Positions 16,107-24,805 are shown, numbered from the stretch's first letter. The stretch: 41,011 bases of DNA from Deinococcus sp. (GCF_025362455.1 NZ_JANYGJ010000129.1:1-41011), one strand, 5' to 3'. Program-made: numbers and translations. The notes: generated by a model from the sequence alone, not told the origin.

Positions 16107-17333
16107 ATGCAACAAGTCAACTCAGCGGCGGCCCGGCCCGCCTCCGTCCCACTGCTGACCCGGCTGGGCCTAGACGCCCGGCTGGTGTTCATGATTCTGG
16201 CGATCCTGGGCATCTGGGTCGCCTTTCACCTGCTGACCGGTAACATCTTTCTGACGGCCCGCAATTTGTGGAACCTCTCGGTGCAGACCGCCTCGGTGGG
16301 CGTGATGGTCAGCGGCATGGTGCTCATCATCGTGATGCGCAACATCGATCTGTCCATCGGCTCGGTGCTGGGCTTTACCGGCATGAGCATGGCGGTGCTG
16401 GGCACCGTGGTCTTTCCGCAAAATACCTGGTGGGCCGCGCTGCTCACGCTGGCCATCGGCCTGGCGCTGGGCGCCCTGGTGGGGGTTATTCAGGGAACCT
16501 GGATCGCCTCGCTGGGCGTGCCCTCGTTCATCGTCACGCTGGGCGGCCTGCTGATCTTCCGGGGCGGAGCCTGGCTGCTGACCGGTGGCCAGACGGTGGC
16601 GCCGCTGAGTGACACCTTCCAGATTCTGGGCGGCGGGCTGGGCGGCTCCATCGGCGGCCCCTGGAGCTGGGCGGTGGGCGGCGCCCTGACGGTGCTGATC
16701 GTGCTGGCCGAACTCCGCAACTACCAGCAGCGGGCCAGGCGGGGCCTGCCCAACCGCCCAGTTGGTCTTCAACTGCTGATCACGGGCGCCACGGCGCTGA
16801 CCATCTTCGGCTTCGTGACGGTGATGAACAGCTACGACGACCCGCGCACCAATCTGCCACGCGGCATCCCGGTGCCGGTGCTGATTATGCTGGTCGTCAC
16901 CGCCTTCATGATGTGGCTGGTGCGGGCCACCCGCTTCGGGCGCTACGTGTTCGCCTACGGCGGCAACCCCGAAGCGGCGCGGCTAGCGGGCATCAACACC
17001 AAAAGATTGACCATCATGGTCTTCGCTTTGATGGGCATGCTGGCCGCGCTGGCAGGCGCCATCCAGACCGCCCGGCTCAATGCGGGCACCAACTCGACGG
17101 GCACCCTGGCCGAGCTGAGCGTCATCGCCGCAGCCGTCATCGGCGGCACCTCGCTCTCAGGCGGCAGCGGCAGTATCCCCGGCGCCTTCCTGGGCGCGGT
17201 GCTGATGGCCAGCCTGATTAACGGCATGCTGCTGCTCGATCTGCCGAGCGCCTGGCAGAACGTGGTGCAGGGCCTGGTGCTGATGCTGGCCGTCTCGCTG
17301 GACGTGGTCGTGCAGAGAAGGCGCAGCAAATGA
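16107..17333 (+). CDS. xylH: Xylose ABC transporter permease
   Basis: 408-aa inner-membrane permease of the BPD_transp_2 (ribose/xylose) family with around ten or more hydrophobic segments. The family motif NIDLSIGSVLGFTG is present, as are GGNPEAARLAGIN and GGTSLSGGSGSIPG. Length and the inserted loop about residues 195-225 fit XylH rather than the shorter RbsC. Its stop overlaps the xylG start (ATGA), so the two are coupled. Confidence 0.94.
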   Translation: MQQVNSAAARPASVPLLTRLGLDARLVFMILAILGIWVAFHLLTGNIFLTARNLWNLSVQTASVGVMVSGMVLIIVMRNIDLSIGSVLGFTGMSMAVLGTVVFPQNTWWAALLTLAIGLALGALVGVIQGTWIASLGVPSFIVTLGGLLIFRGGAWLLTGGQTVAPLSDTFQILGGGLGGSIGGPWSWAVGGALTVLIVLAELRNYQQRARRGLPNRPVGLQLLITGATALTIFGFVTVMNSYDDPRTNLPRGIPVPVLIMLVVTAFMMWLVRATRFGRYVFAYGGNPEAARLAGINTKRLTIMVFALMGMLAALAGAIQTARLNAGTNSTGTLAELSVIAAAVIGGTSLSGGSGSIPGAFLGAVLMASLINGMLLLDLPSAWQNVVQGLVLMLAVSLDVVVQRRRSK

Positions 17334-18145
17334 GTATGGCCAATATCAGTGGGGCCACTCCGAGTGCCGCCAGCCTGAACAGCGAAACGCGCATTCCCCT
17401 GATCCAGACGCGGGGCCTCTCCAAGAGCTTCGGCGGCGTGCAGGCGCTGAGCGACGTTAGCGTGGAGCTGTATCCCGGCGAGGTGCTGGGGCTGCTGGGC
17501 CACAACGGCGCGGGGAAATCCACACTGATTAAAATGCTCTCCGGGGCTTATACCAGCGACAGCGGGCAGATTCTGATCGGCGGCCAGGAGGTCGCGCTGG
17601 GCAGCCCACGCGCCGCGCAGCAGCTCGGCATCGAGACCATCTACCAGAACCTGGCGCTGGCCGACAACCTCGACGTGCCCGCCAATATCTTCCTGGGCCG
17701 CGAACTGCTGCGCGGCGGCGTGCTCGACGAGGACACCATGGAGTTCGAGGCCCGGCAGGTGTTAGAGCGTCTCAAGGTCAGGGTGCCGGACCTGAAAAAG
17801 CCGGTGTTCAACTTGTCGGGCGGTCAGCGCCAGTGCATCGCCATCAGCCGGGCCATCTATTTCAAGGCCAGAATCCTGATTATGGACGAGCCCACCGCCG
17901 CGCTGGGGCCGCAGGAAACCGCCCAGGTCAACGAGCTGATCGGCTCGCTGCGGGCCGAGGGTGTGGGCATTTTTCTGATCAGCCACGACCTGCACGACGT
18001 CTTCGACCTAGCAGACCGCATCACGGTCATGAAAAATGGCCGGGTGGTCGGCAGCGCCCTGACCTCGCAGATCAGCCAGGACGAGGTGCTGGAGATGATT
18101 ATCGCCGGTAAGTTGCCCCCGACGCGCGTGGGCCAGCCAGGCTGA
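17330..18145 (+). CDS. xylG: Xylose ABC transporter ATP-binding protein, single domain
   Basis: 271-aa ATPase with Walker A GHNGAGKST, signature LSGGQRQCIAISRA, Walker B ILIMDEP and switch SHDLHD. E. coli XylG is about 510 aa with two fused ATPase domains; this one has only one, so it should work as a homodimer. Overlap with xylH fixes its role. ATG at 17330 or 17336 both possible. Last gene of xylFHG; a strong hairpin follows at 18187. Confidence 0.93.
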   Translation: MSMANISGATPSAASLNSETRIPLIQTRGLSKSFGGVQALSDVSVELYPGEVLGLLGHNGAGKSTLIKMLSGAYTSDSGQILIGGQEVALGSPRAAQQLGIETIYQNLALADNLDVPANIFLGRELLRGGVLDEDTMEFEARQVLERLKVRVPDLKKPVFNLSGGQRQCIAISRAIYFKARILIMDEPTAALGPQETAQVNELIGSLRAEGVGIFLISHDLHDVFDLADRITVMKNGRVVGSALTSQISQDEVLEMIIAGKLPPTRVGQPG

Positions 18146-18186
18146 GCAGCGCAGCAGCGCCGATTCAGGAGCAGGACTTGCCACCT

Positions 18187-18209
18187 CGCCCCGCGCTGTT
18201 TGCGGGGCG
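18187..18209 (+). terminator. Hairpin at end of xylFHG
   Basis: Perfect 8-bp GC-rich stem CGCCCCGC (18187-18194) / GCGGGGCG (18202-18209), 7-nt loop GCTGTTT, 42 bp after the xylG stop. No T-tract, but the position fits operon termination. Confidence 0.55.
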
Positions 18210-18250
18210 CAGCGCTGTGCCTGGCCGGGGGGCTTGGCCGGGAACATGAT

Positions 18251-18284
18251 CTCTGGAGCAGGTGGGTCTCTGGAGCAGGTGGGT
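18251..18284. repeat. 17-bp tandem duplication upstream of lacI-type gene
   Basis: Two perfect adjacent copies of CTCTGGAGCAGGTGGGT (18251-18267 and 18268-18284), followed by a decayed third (ATCAGGTCGGT). It lies just upstream of the regulator's -10 box and may be a regulatory site or a slippage product. Confidence 0.75.
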
Positions 18285-18300
18285 CACCGGATCAGGTCGG

Positions 18301-18306
18301 TATACT
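18301..18306 (+). promoter_or_regulatory. -10 box of the LacI-family regulator gene
   Basis: TATACT ends ten bases before ATG 18317, implying a transcript with almost no leader. There is no ribosome site before that ATG, which supports leaderless initiation. The -35 region is occupied by the GGTGGGTC tandem repeat and is not consensus. Confidence 0.55.
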
Positions 18307-18316
18307 GCCTGCACGG

Positions 18317-19402
18317 ATGAAGGCCAAGACCCAGGAACCCCGCCACCGACGTCCGACCCTCAAAGATGTGGCCGCGCATTCAGGCGTCTCCTTTCAGACG
18401 GTCTCGCTGGTCATCAACCACCCTGAGCGCGTGCATGACCGGACCCGGACGCGGGTGCTCGACACCATGAAGGCGCTGCATTACGCGCCCAACCTGGCGG
18501 CGCGGGGGCTGAGAAAGATCTCCAGCAAGACCATCGCCTGCGTCGCCCTGTCGGCGGGCAACCGGCCCCAGGAAGAGGGCCGCCCGATGCTTCAGGACAC
18601 CTGGCAATCCGAGGTTCTGATGGCCTTTGGCAGCGTCGCCGATCGGAGCGGGTACGCCCTGATGAGCAAAACCGTTTCTTTGGACGACCATGAGGGCGTG
18701 ATTTCCAGAATTTATCAGGAGGGCCGGGTCGACGGCGTGATCGTGCTGCCGATCATCACAGAAGACCAGTTTCTTCTGGACCTTCATCGGCAGGGCGTAC
18801 CGCTGGTGGTGTTCGGCAGCGCCCACCCGGCGCTGAGCAGCGTCACCCAGGCGGACCGGCAATCTGCCTGGAACCTGGTGACCTACATGGTCGAGCGGGG
18901 TTGCCGCCGGATCGGCTTCGTCCGCTGGGCAGGCGACAGCGCCGTCCATTCTTCAGGCCAGGAGCGCTACCTGGGCTATCTGGAGGCGACGCGGCACTTC
19001 GGGCTGGCCACCAGCGAGCGCTGGACCGGCCAGGGCGATATGAGCATCAGCAGCGGCTACCAGGCGGTGCAAGCAGTGATGGGCGGCTTTTCGCCGCAAC
19101 GGGCGCCGCAGTACCCGGACGCCCTGATCCTCGCCAACGACCGGATGGCCATCGGGGGTCTCAAAGCCTGTCACGACCTTCAGGTCCGGGTGCCGCAGGA
19201 CGTCAGTCTGGCGGGCTTCGACAATTCCGAGTACGGGCGCTACACCCTGCCGCCGCTGACCAGCGTGAGCGGCCCCATCGCCGAGATGGCCGCCCGCACC
19301 TTCGAGGTTCTGCTTGAGCTGACCGGCAGCAGACAGGCGGAACCTACCTTGATTCAGGAAACGTTCCAGACCCAACTGGTCATCCGCGAAAGTATCCGCT
19401 GA
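18317..19402 (+). CDS. LacI-family transcriptional regulator
   Basis: 361-aa regulator. The N-terminal LacI helix-turn-helix is clear (PTLKDVAAHSGVSFQTVSLVINHPERVHDRTRTRV), with the hinge helix near YAPNLAARGLR. It is followed by a periplasmic-binding-like sugar-sensing domain (GRVDGVIVLP, DALILANDRMAIGG, DVSLAGFDNSEYGRYTLPPLTSV). ATG 18317 starts just before the basic N-terminal arm; the longer frame from 18200 would add an unrelated 39 residues. It sits upstream of the sugar ABC/GH127 operon, and palindromes GGAACGTTTC flank the gap, so it probably represses that operon and releases it on binding the imported sugar. Confidence 0.93.
   Translation: MKAKTQEPRHRRPTLKDVAAHSGVSFQTVSLVINHPERVHDRTRTRVLDTMKALHYAPNLAARGLRKISSKTIACVALSAGNRPQEEGRPMLQDTWQSEVLMAFGSVADRSGYALMSKTVSLDDHEGVISRIYQEGRVDGVIVLPIITEDQFLLDLHRQGVPLVVFGSAHPALSSVTQADRQSAWNLVTYMVERGCRRIGFVRWAGDSAVHSSGQERYLGYLEATRHFGLATSERWTGQGDMSISSGYQAVQAVMGGFSPQRAPQYPDALILANDRMAIGGLKACHDLQVRVPQDVSLAGFDNSEYGRYTLPPLTSVSGPIAEMAARTFEVLLELTGSRQAEPTLIQETFQTQLVIRESIR
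19358..19367 (-). promoter_or_regulatory. Candidate operator inside the end of the regulator gene
   Basis: GAAACGTTCC, the exact reverse complement of the GGAACGTTTC sites at 19454 and 19533, inside the last codons of the regulator. Centres are 96 bp from the next site, so it could act as an auxiliary operator for looping. Confidence 0.45.
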
Positions 19403-19453
19403 GCTGCTCGGCACGGTGTTAGGCCGCATGCTAGGCTGACCAGACACTGATTT

Positions 19454-19463
19454 GGAACGTTTC
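19454..19463 (+). promoter_or_regulatory. Candidate LacI-family operator 1
   Basis: GGAACGTTTC within a 23-bp stretch (19451-19473) repeated exactly at 19530-19552. It is a pseudo-palindrome centred on CG, the usual form of LacI-family operators. Lies in the regulator/binding-protein intergenic gap. Confidence 0.65.
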
Positions 19464-19532
19464 GGATTTTCACGGCAATAGTCGTTCGTCGTCCTGCTCG
19501 CCGCTCGGCACCTGCTTGGCGCATCGCTGTTT

Positions 19533-19542
19533 GGAACGTTTC
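19533..19542 (+). promoter_or_regulatory. Candidate LacI-family operator 2
   Basis: Second exact copy of GGAACGTTTC, 79 bp after the first (centre to centre). Its 23-bp repeat ends directly at the GGAGG ribosome site (19554-19558) of the binding-protein gene, so a bound repressor would sit at the end of the leader. Confidence 0.65.
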
Positions 19543-19562
19543 GGATTTTCACAGGAGGACCT

Positions 19563-20891
19563 ATGAACCGACCGACCCTGAACCGACCGACCCTGAACCG
19601 ACTGACCCTCGCGCTCGCCCTGAGCTGCTACGCCAGCTCCGCGCTGGCCGAACCCCTCACCGTCGAGTTCTGGCACATCTTCGGCGACGCCAAGCGCAAG
19701 GGATTTATCGACCAGAAGGCCGCCGAGTTCAATGCCAAGAATCCCGACATCAAGGTCGTGCCGGTGGTCAAGGGCAATTACAGCGAAAACCTGCAAGCCG
19801 CCATTCTGGCCAGCCGCCAGGGCCAGCCCCCGGCGCTGGTACAGGTGTTCGACGTCGGCACCCAGCTCGCCGCCGACAGCGGGGTGTTTCAGCCGGTCGG
19901 CAACGTCGAGAAGACCGACTACGGCGATTACCTCAAGCCGGTGCTCGACTACTACACGCTTCAGGGCAAGATCAACAGCCTGCCGTTCAATTCGAGCAGC
20001 CCGGTGCTGTACGCCAACCGCGACCTGATCAAAAAAGCGGGCCTGAACGACGGCGCGCTGCCCGCGACCTACGGCGCCCTGCTGCGGAGCTGCGCCAAGA
20101 TCAAAGCCGCGCTGCCGGACGCCAAGTGCATCACGTTCGGCGCCTCGTCGTGGTTCGTCGAGCAGTGGATGGCCGAGCAGGGCACCACGCTGGTCAACAA
20201 CGGCAACGGACGCGCGGCGCGGGCCACCGAGAGCAACCTCGACAGCCCCGCCGCCAAAAATATCTTCAGCTTCATCAAAAAGCTCAACGACGGCGGTTTT
20301 TACTCGTTTACCGGCAAGCTCGACGACGGTGCGGGCTCGGCGGCCATCTTCACCGCCCAAAAGAGCGTGTTCCTGATCTCGTCGACCGCCGACCTCGGCA
20401 ACCAGCTCGACGCCGCCAAGCAGGGCAGCTACCGCCTGGGTGTGGGCCTGCTGCCGATTCAGGACGGCAGCGCCCGCAACGGCGTGGTCATCGGCGGCGC
20501 CAGCTTGTGGATCGCCAAGGGCATCCCCGACAACGTGGCCGACGCCGCCCGCACCTTCGCGCTGTTCATGACCAACACCGCCAACATGAAGGAGTGGCAC
20601 AAGCTCACCGGCTACTACCCGGTGCGCAAGTCGAGCGTCAGCGAACTGCGCAAGGAGGGCTGGCTCGACAGCGCCGCGCCCCAGACGGTGGCCTTTCGCC
20701 AGCTCCTGAACACCAAGGCCAGCCCGGCTACCGCTGGAGCGCTGTTCGGCGGCCTGCTGCCCGCCCGCCAGATTATTCAGGAAGGTCTCCAGAAGGTCTT
20801 GCAGGGCCAGGACGTGGACTCGGTGACCAGGGACACCAAGGCGCAGGTCGACAAGGTGATCTCGGACTACAACAAGAGCCTGGGTAAGTAG
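19563..20891 (+). CDS. Sugar ABC transporter substrate-binding protein (UgpB/MalE-like)
   Basis: 442-aa extracellular solute-binding protein family 1. The signal peptide contains three in-frame repeats of about NRPTL, then LALALSCYASSALA with cleavage before EPLTVEFWH; there is no lipobox. VEFWHIFGDAKR, GQPPALVQVFD, WFVEQWMAEQG, TGYYPVRKSS and GGLLPARQIIQEGL resemble glycerol-3-phosphate and oligosaccharide binding proteins. The substrate is probably an arabinose-containing oligosaccharide, judged from the GH127 gene in the same operon. Strong AGGAGG ribosome site. A hairpin separates it from the permeases. Confidence 0.9.
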   Translation: MNRPTLNRPTLNRLTLALALSCYASSALAEPLTVEFWHIFGDAKRKGFIDQKAAEFNAKNPDIKVVPVVKGNYSENLQAAILASRQGQPPALVQVFDVGTQLAADSGVFQPVGNVEKTDYGDYLKPVLDYYTLQGKINSLPFNSSSPVLYANRDLIKKAGLNDGALPATYGALLRSCAKIKAALPDAKCITFGASSWFVEQWMAEQGTTLVNNGNGRAARATESNLDSPAAKNIFSFIKKLNDGGFYSFTGKLDDGAGSAAIFTAQKSVFLISSTADLGNQLDAAKQGSYRLGVGLLPIQDGSARNGVVIGGASLWIAKGIPDNVADAARTFALFMTNTANMKEWHKLTGYYPVRKSSVSELRKEGWLDSAAPQTVAFRQLLNTKASPATAGALFGGLLPARQIIQEGLQKVLQGQDVDSVTRDTKAQVDKVISDYNKSLGK

Positions 20892-20948
20892 ATTCAGGCT
20901 GATACGTTCAGGCCAATAGGTCCAGCTTCGTGGACCCGGCCCCTTCCA

Positions 20949-20966
20949 CCCCCTCCACCGAGGGGG
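20949..20966 (+). terminator. Intra-operon hairpin after the binding-protein gene
   Basis: Perfect 7-bp stem CCCCCTC (20949-20955) / GAGGGGG (20960-20966) with a CACC loop, in the 99-bp gap before the permease. It fits mRNA stabilisation or attenuation so that more binding protein than permease is made. CTGATACGTTCAG (20899-20911), another short inverted repeat, lies just upstream. Confidence 0.45.
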
Positions 20967-20990
20967 CCTTGCCCTGATTGGAGGCGCCCG

Positions 20991-21890
20991 TTGGATACCC
21001 CCGTCTTTAAAGGCCGCCTGTTCCCCTGGCTGCTGCTGCTGCCCTCGCTGATGGTCCTGGCCGTGTTCTTGTACTACCCGGCGGTCCAGACCCTGCGCCT
21101 GAGCGCCACCGCCAGCAACCTGATTACCGGCAACGCCCGCTTCGTGGGCTGGGAGAACTTCACCGACTTGCTGCGCGACCCCAGCTACGTGCAGAGCGCC
21201 GCGCTGACGCTGCTGTTTTGTGCCCTGGTCGTGTCGCTGGGGCTGCTGGTCAGCCTGAGCCTGGCGCTGTTGGCCTCCAGCGTCCGGCGCGGCGCCCGCT
21301 GGTACCGCCTGGCGCTGATCTACCCCTACGCGCTCTCCCCGGCGATCGCGGCCACGCTGTGGCTGTTTTTGTTCAACCCGGAGGTGGGCATGGTCAATAC
21401 CGTGCTGGGCGACCTGCTCGGCATTCGCCCGCGCTGGCTGGACACGCCGGGGCTGGCCTTCGGGCTGGTGGTCATGGCGGCGGTGTGGAAAAACGTCGGC
21501 TACAACGTGGCGTTCTACATCGCCGCCATTCAGAACCTGCCCAAAGACGTGCTGGAGGCGGCCCGTATCGACGGGGCCTGGGGCAGCCGGATGTTCTGGC
21601 GCATCCTGTTTCCGCTGCTCTCGCCGATGACGTTTTTTCTGGTGTTCGCCAACCTGACCTACGCCCTGTTCGAGAGCTTCGCGCTGGTCGACATTCTGAC
21701 CAAGGGCGGGCCGGTGATGGGCAGCGGCGGCGCGACCCGCTTTCTGATGTTCCGGCTGTATACCGACGGCATCGAGAACTACAAGACCGGCTTCGGCGCG
21801 GCCCAGGCGGTGCTGATGTTTCTCGGCGTGGCGCTGATTACGCTGGCGCAGTTTCGCTTCGCCGGACGGCGGGTGCAGTATGGCGCTTAA
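20991..21890 (+). CDS. Sugar ABC transporter permease 1 (UgpA/MalF-like)
   Basis: 299-aa membrane permease starting at TTG with GGAGG seven bases upstream. About six membrane helices; the cytoplasmic EAA loop that docks the ATPase is EAARIDGAWGSRMFWRILFP. LALIYPYALSPAIAATLW and GYNVAFYIAAIQNLP are typical of the UgpA group. It overlaps the next permease by 11 bases. No ATPase gene is in this operon. Confidence 0.92.
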   Translation: MDTPVFKGRLFPWLLLLPSLMVLAVFLYYPAVQTLRLSATASNLITGNARFVGWENFTDLLRDPSYVQSAALTLLFCALVVSLGLLVSLSLALLASSVRRGARWYRLALIYPYALSPAIAATLWLFLFNPEVGMVNTVLGDLLGIRPRWLDTPGLAFGLVVMAAVWKNVGYNVAFYIAAIQNLPKDVLEAARIDGAWGSRMFWRILFPLLSPMTFFLVFANLTYALFESFALVDILTKGGPVMGSGGATRFLMFRLYTDGIENYKTGFGAAQAVLMFLGVALITLAQFRFAGRRVQYGA

Positions 21891-22737
21891 GGTGCGAGTC
21901 CGCCCGGCCACCCGGCCCACGCTGCGCGTCGACTGGACCGAAGTCGGCAAGCACTCCCTGCTGCTGCTGGCCTGCCTGATCGTCGTCTTTCCGCTGCTGG
22001 CCGCCGTCATCAAGGGCACCCAGACCGGGGCGATGGTGTCGGGCGCCAGCCTCAAGGTCGCCGGATTTTTCTGGAGCAATCTGCGCGAAGCCTGGGTCAG
22101 CGCCAATCTGGGCGTCTACATGCGCAACTCGCTGATCGTCGCCGTGTGCGTGACGCTGGGCAAAACGGCGCTCTCGTTGCTGGCGGCGGCGGCCTTCGTC
22201 TACTTCCGGTTTCCGCTGCGCGGGGCGCTGTTCGCACTGGTGCTGTTCTCGCTGATGCTGCCCTCCGAAATCCTGATCGTGGCGCTCTTCGATGTGGTCA
22301 CCCGGCTGCACTGGACCAACACCTACGCCGCCGTGATCGTGCCGTTTCTGGCCTCGGCCACCGGGGTCTTCTTGTTTCGCCAGCAGTTCATGCAGATTCC
22401 CTCCTCGCTGGCCGAGGCCGCCCGGATGGACGGGGCCGGGCCGCTGCGCTACCTGTGGCACGTGCTGATTCCGCTCAGCGGCAACACCATCGGGGCGATG
22501 GCCGTCATCCAGTTCGTCTCGGCCTGGGACCAGTACCTCTGGCCGCTGGTCATCATCCGCGACGAGGCCCACCAGGTCGTGCAAGTCGGCCTCAAGGGCC
22601 TGTCGAGCGCCGCCGAGGGCCAGAACTGGGGCGTGGTGATGGCCGGGGCGGTGGTCAGCATCGTGCCGCCCCTGATCGTGTTCACGGCCCTTCAGGAGCA
22701 GTTCAGCAAGGGCTTTGCGCTGGGAGGCGAAAAGTGA
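21880..22737 (+). CDS. Sugar ABC transporter permease 2 (UgpE/MalG-like)
   Basis: 285-aa second permease with about six helices and the EAA loop EAARMDGAGPLRYLWHVLIP. MRNSLIVAVCVTLGKT and SAWDQYLWPLVI are MalG/UgpE hallmarks. It forms the membrane channel with the preceding permease; an MsmK/UgpC-type ATPase encoded elsewhere would have to energise it. Confidence 0.92.
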   Translation: MALKVRVRPATRPTLRVDWTEVGKHSLLLLACLIVVFPLLAAVIKGTQTGAMVSGASLKVAGFFWSNLREAWVSANLGVYMRNSLIVAVCVTLGKTALSLLAAAAFVYFRFPLRGALFALVLFSLMLPSEILIVALFDVVTRLHWTNTYAAVIVPFLASATGVFLFRQQFMQIPSSLAEAARMDGAGPLRYLWHVLIPLSGNTIGAMAVIQFVSAWDQYLWPLVIIRDEAHQVVQVGLKGLSSAAEGQNWGVVMAGAVVSIVPPLIVFTALQEQFSKGFALGGEK

Positions 22738-22822
22738 CGCCGCCCATCCGTTGGTTCACCGACGCGCCCAGTCCACAGCACCAGACCGCCAGGTCGTTGG
22801 GCGGTCCCCACCCGGAGCACGC

Positions 22823-24745
22823 ATGCCTTTACCGACCCACCCGGCCCACGGCGCCCCCCTCTCCACCGAACGACCCTTCACCGACATGCCTTTTACCGAA
22901 TTGCCGCCGGGCGCGGTCCGGCCCCTGGGCTGGCTGCGCGAGCAGCTCGAACTCCAGGCGTGCGGCCTGAGCGGCCAGCTCGAAAACCTGTGGCCCGCCG
23001 TGGGGCCGACTTCGGGCTGGCTGGGCGGCGGCGGCGAGCGCGGGGAACAGGGGCCGTACTACCTCGACGGCCTGTTGCCGCTGGCGTACATTCTGAACGA
23101 CGCTACCCTGATCGGGCGCGCCCATAAGTGGACCGAGGCCATTCTGAGTTCGCAGCGTCCGGACGGCAATTTCGGTCCTGCCGACGTTCTGGACTGGTGG
23201 CCGCGCATGGTGGTCCTCAAGGTGATGATCCAGCACGCCGAGGCCAGCGGGGACAGCCGTGTCGAGCCGTTTTTGCGGCGCTATTTCGAGTATCAGCGGC
23301 GCGAATTGCCGCTGCGCCCGCTGAGCGACTGGGGCCAGGCACGCGGCGCCGAGAACGCGCTGGCGGCGCTGTGGCTGCACGCCCGCAGCGGGGAAGGCTG
23401 GCTGCGCGACCTGGCGGCGTCGATCGTCGAGCAGACCCTGGACTGGGCGACGTACCTGGGCGAGCAGTTGCCGGGCGGCCCGGCCACCCGCTTCGAGCAC
23501 CGAACCCACGTCGTTAACGTGGCGATGGGCCTGACCTACTTCGCCGCCCAGCACCTGCTCGGCGTGCCCGGTCGCCCGGCCAGGCTCGCGCAGGCGCTGG
23601 AGCAACTCGACCTCAAACACGGCATGGTCAACGGCATGTTCAGCGGCGACGAATGGCTGGCCGGGCTGGAGCCGCAGCGGGGCGTCGAGACCTGCGCGGT
23701 GGTCGAGGCCATGCACAGCCTGGAAGTCCTCGCCCGGCTGTTCGGCGACGGCGCACTGGCCGACCGCCTGGAAGTCATCGCCTTCAACGCGCTGCCCGCC
23801 GCCATGAGCGCCGACATGCGCTCACACCAGTACCACCAGCAGGTCAACCAGGTGTCGTGCACCGTCGAGCGCCGCAACTGGACCTACAGCACCGACGACG
23901 CCAACATCTTCGGCCTGGAGCCGCGTTTCGGCTGCTGCACCGCCAATCTGCACCAGGGCTGGCCCAAATTCGTGCGCTCGCTGTGGGCACGCAGCCAGGG
24001 CGGCCTGGTGGCGCTGGGGTACGCACCCAACACCCTGGACACCGAGGTCGGCGGCCACCGCGTCAGGATGGAGACCCTCACCGACTACCCGTTCGGCGAC
24101 ACCCTGACGCTGCGGGTTCTCGAAGCGGGCGGCGCACGCTTCAGCTTGCGGCTGCGGATTCCCGGCTGGTGCGTCGGGGCCAGCCTGAGCCTGGGCGGTC
24201 AGGCGCAAGCCTGCACCCCGGACAGCGCGGGTTTCGTGCAACTCGAACGGATCTGGACCGCCGGGGACGTGCTCGAACTGCGCCTGCCGATGCCGGTCCG
24301 GGTGCTGCCCAGGCCCAACGCGGCGGTGAGCTTTCGCAGCGGGCCGCTGACGCTGGCCTTCTCGCCCGGCGAGCGCTGGAGCCTGCTGCCCGACTCGGCG
24401 GGCTTCGGCGACTGGGAGCTGAGGCCGCGCCATTCCTGGAACTACGGGGTGGCCCTGCAAGGCACAGACATCGCCGCCCTGGAGGTGCAGCGCTTCGGCC
24501 CGACCTCACCGCCGTTCACCGTCCGCCCAGGTCCGCCGCCGCTCGGCGCCGAGGGCGTGCCGCTCAAGGTCCAGGTTCCGGGCCACCTGCTGCCGAGCTG
24601 GGGTTTCGAGCCGGGATTCGCCTCGGCGGCGGCCCCCGCGCCCGGCCCGCTCACCAGCCGAATGCCGCCAGCCCAGCTCAGCCTGGTGCCGTATGGCTGC
24701 GCCCGCATCCGCATCGCCGAGTTCCCGACGGTCAGGGCCGAATGA
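22823..24745 (+). CDS. Glycoside hydrolase family 127 (beta-L-arabinofuranosidase-like)
   Basis: 640-aa enzyme of the GH127/DUF1680 group. The N-terminal alpha/alpha barrel has GPYYLDGLLPLAYIL, DWWPRMVVLKVM and GVETCAVVEAMHSLEVL; beta domains follow (LRLRIPGWC). In characterised GH127 a zinc is held by Glu-x-Cys and a Cys-Cys pair, one Cys being the nucleophile. Here E289-T-C291 and C371-C372 (RFGCCTANLHQGWPKF) fit. There is no signal peptide, so it acts inside the cell on imported L-arabinofuranosides. The start at ATG 22823 has GGAG six bases before it; the ATG at 22715 would overlap the permease and add an unrelated leader. Exact substrate not determinable. Confidence 0.9.
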   Translation: MPLPTHPAHGAPLSTERPFTDMPFTELPPGAVRPLGWLREQLELQACGLSGQLENLWPAVGPTSGWLGGGGERGEQGPYYLDGLLPLAYILNDATLIGRAHKWTEAILSSQRPDGNFGPADVLDWWPRMVVLKVMIQHAEASGDSRVEPFLRRYFEYQRRELPLRPLSDWGQARGAENALAALWLHARSGEGWLRDLAASIVEQTLDWATYLGEQLPGGPATRFEHRTHVVNVAMGLTYFAAQHLLGVPGRPARLAQALEQLDLKHGMVNGMFSGDEWLAGLEPQRGVETCAVVEAMHSLEVLARLFGDGALADRLEVIAFNALPAAMSADMRSHQYHQQVNQVSCTVERRNWTYSTDDANIFGLEPRFGCCTANLHQGWPKFVRSLWARSQGGLVALGYAPNTLDTEVGGHRVRMETLTDYPFGDTLTLRVLEAGGARFSLRLRIPGWCVGASLSLGGQAQACTPDSAGFVQLERIWTAGDVLELRLPMPVRVLPRPNAAVSFRSGPLTLAFSPGERWSLLPDSAGFGDWELRPRHSWNYGVALQGTDIAALEVQRFGPTSPPFTVRPGPPPLGAEGVPLKVQVPGHLLPSWGFEPGFASAAAPAPGPLTSRMPPAQLSLVPYGCARIRIAEFPTVRAE

Positions 24746-24805
24746 CTGGCCTCCCCGCAAACGCGGCAGACGGCCCACCCCGCCGCCGTCCACAGGAGAA
24801 TGCCC

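Noticed and set aside
19470..22106. 878-codon open frame on the minus strand
   Set aside because: Antisense across the binding protein and permease genes, low-complexity Gln/Gly/Arg/His composition, no domain; a shadow of GC-rich codons.
22715..22822. Longer start for the GH127 enzyme at ATG 22715
   Set aside because: It overlaps the permease, lacks a ribosome site and encodes an unrelated leader; ATG 22823 has GGAG upstream.
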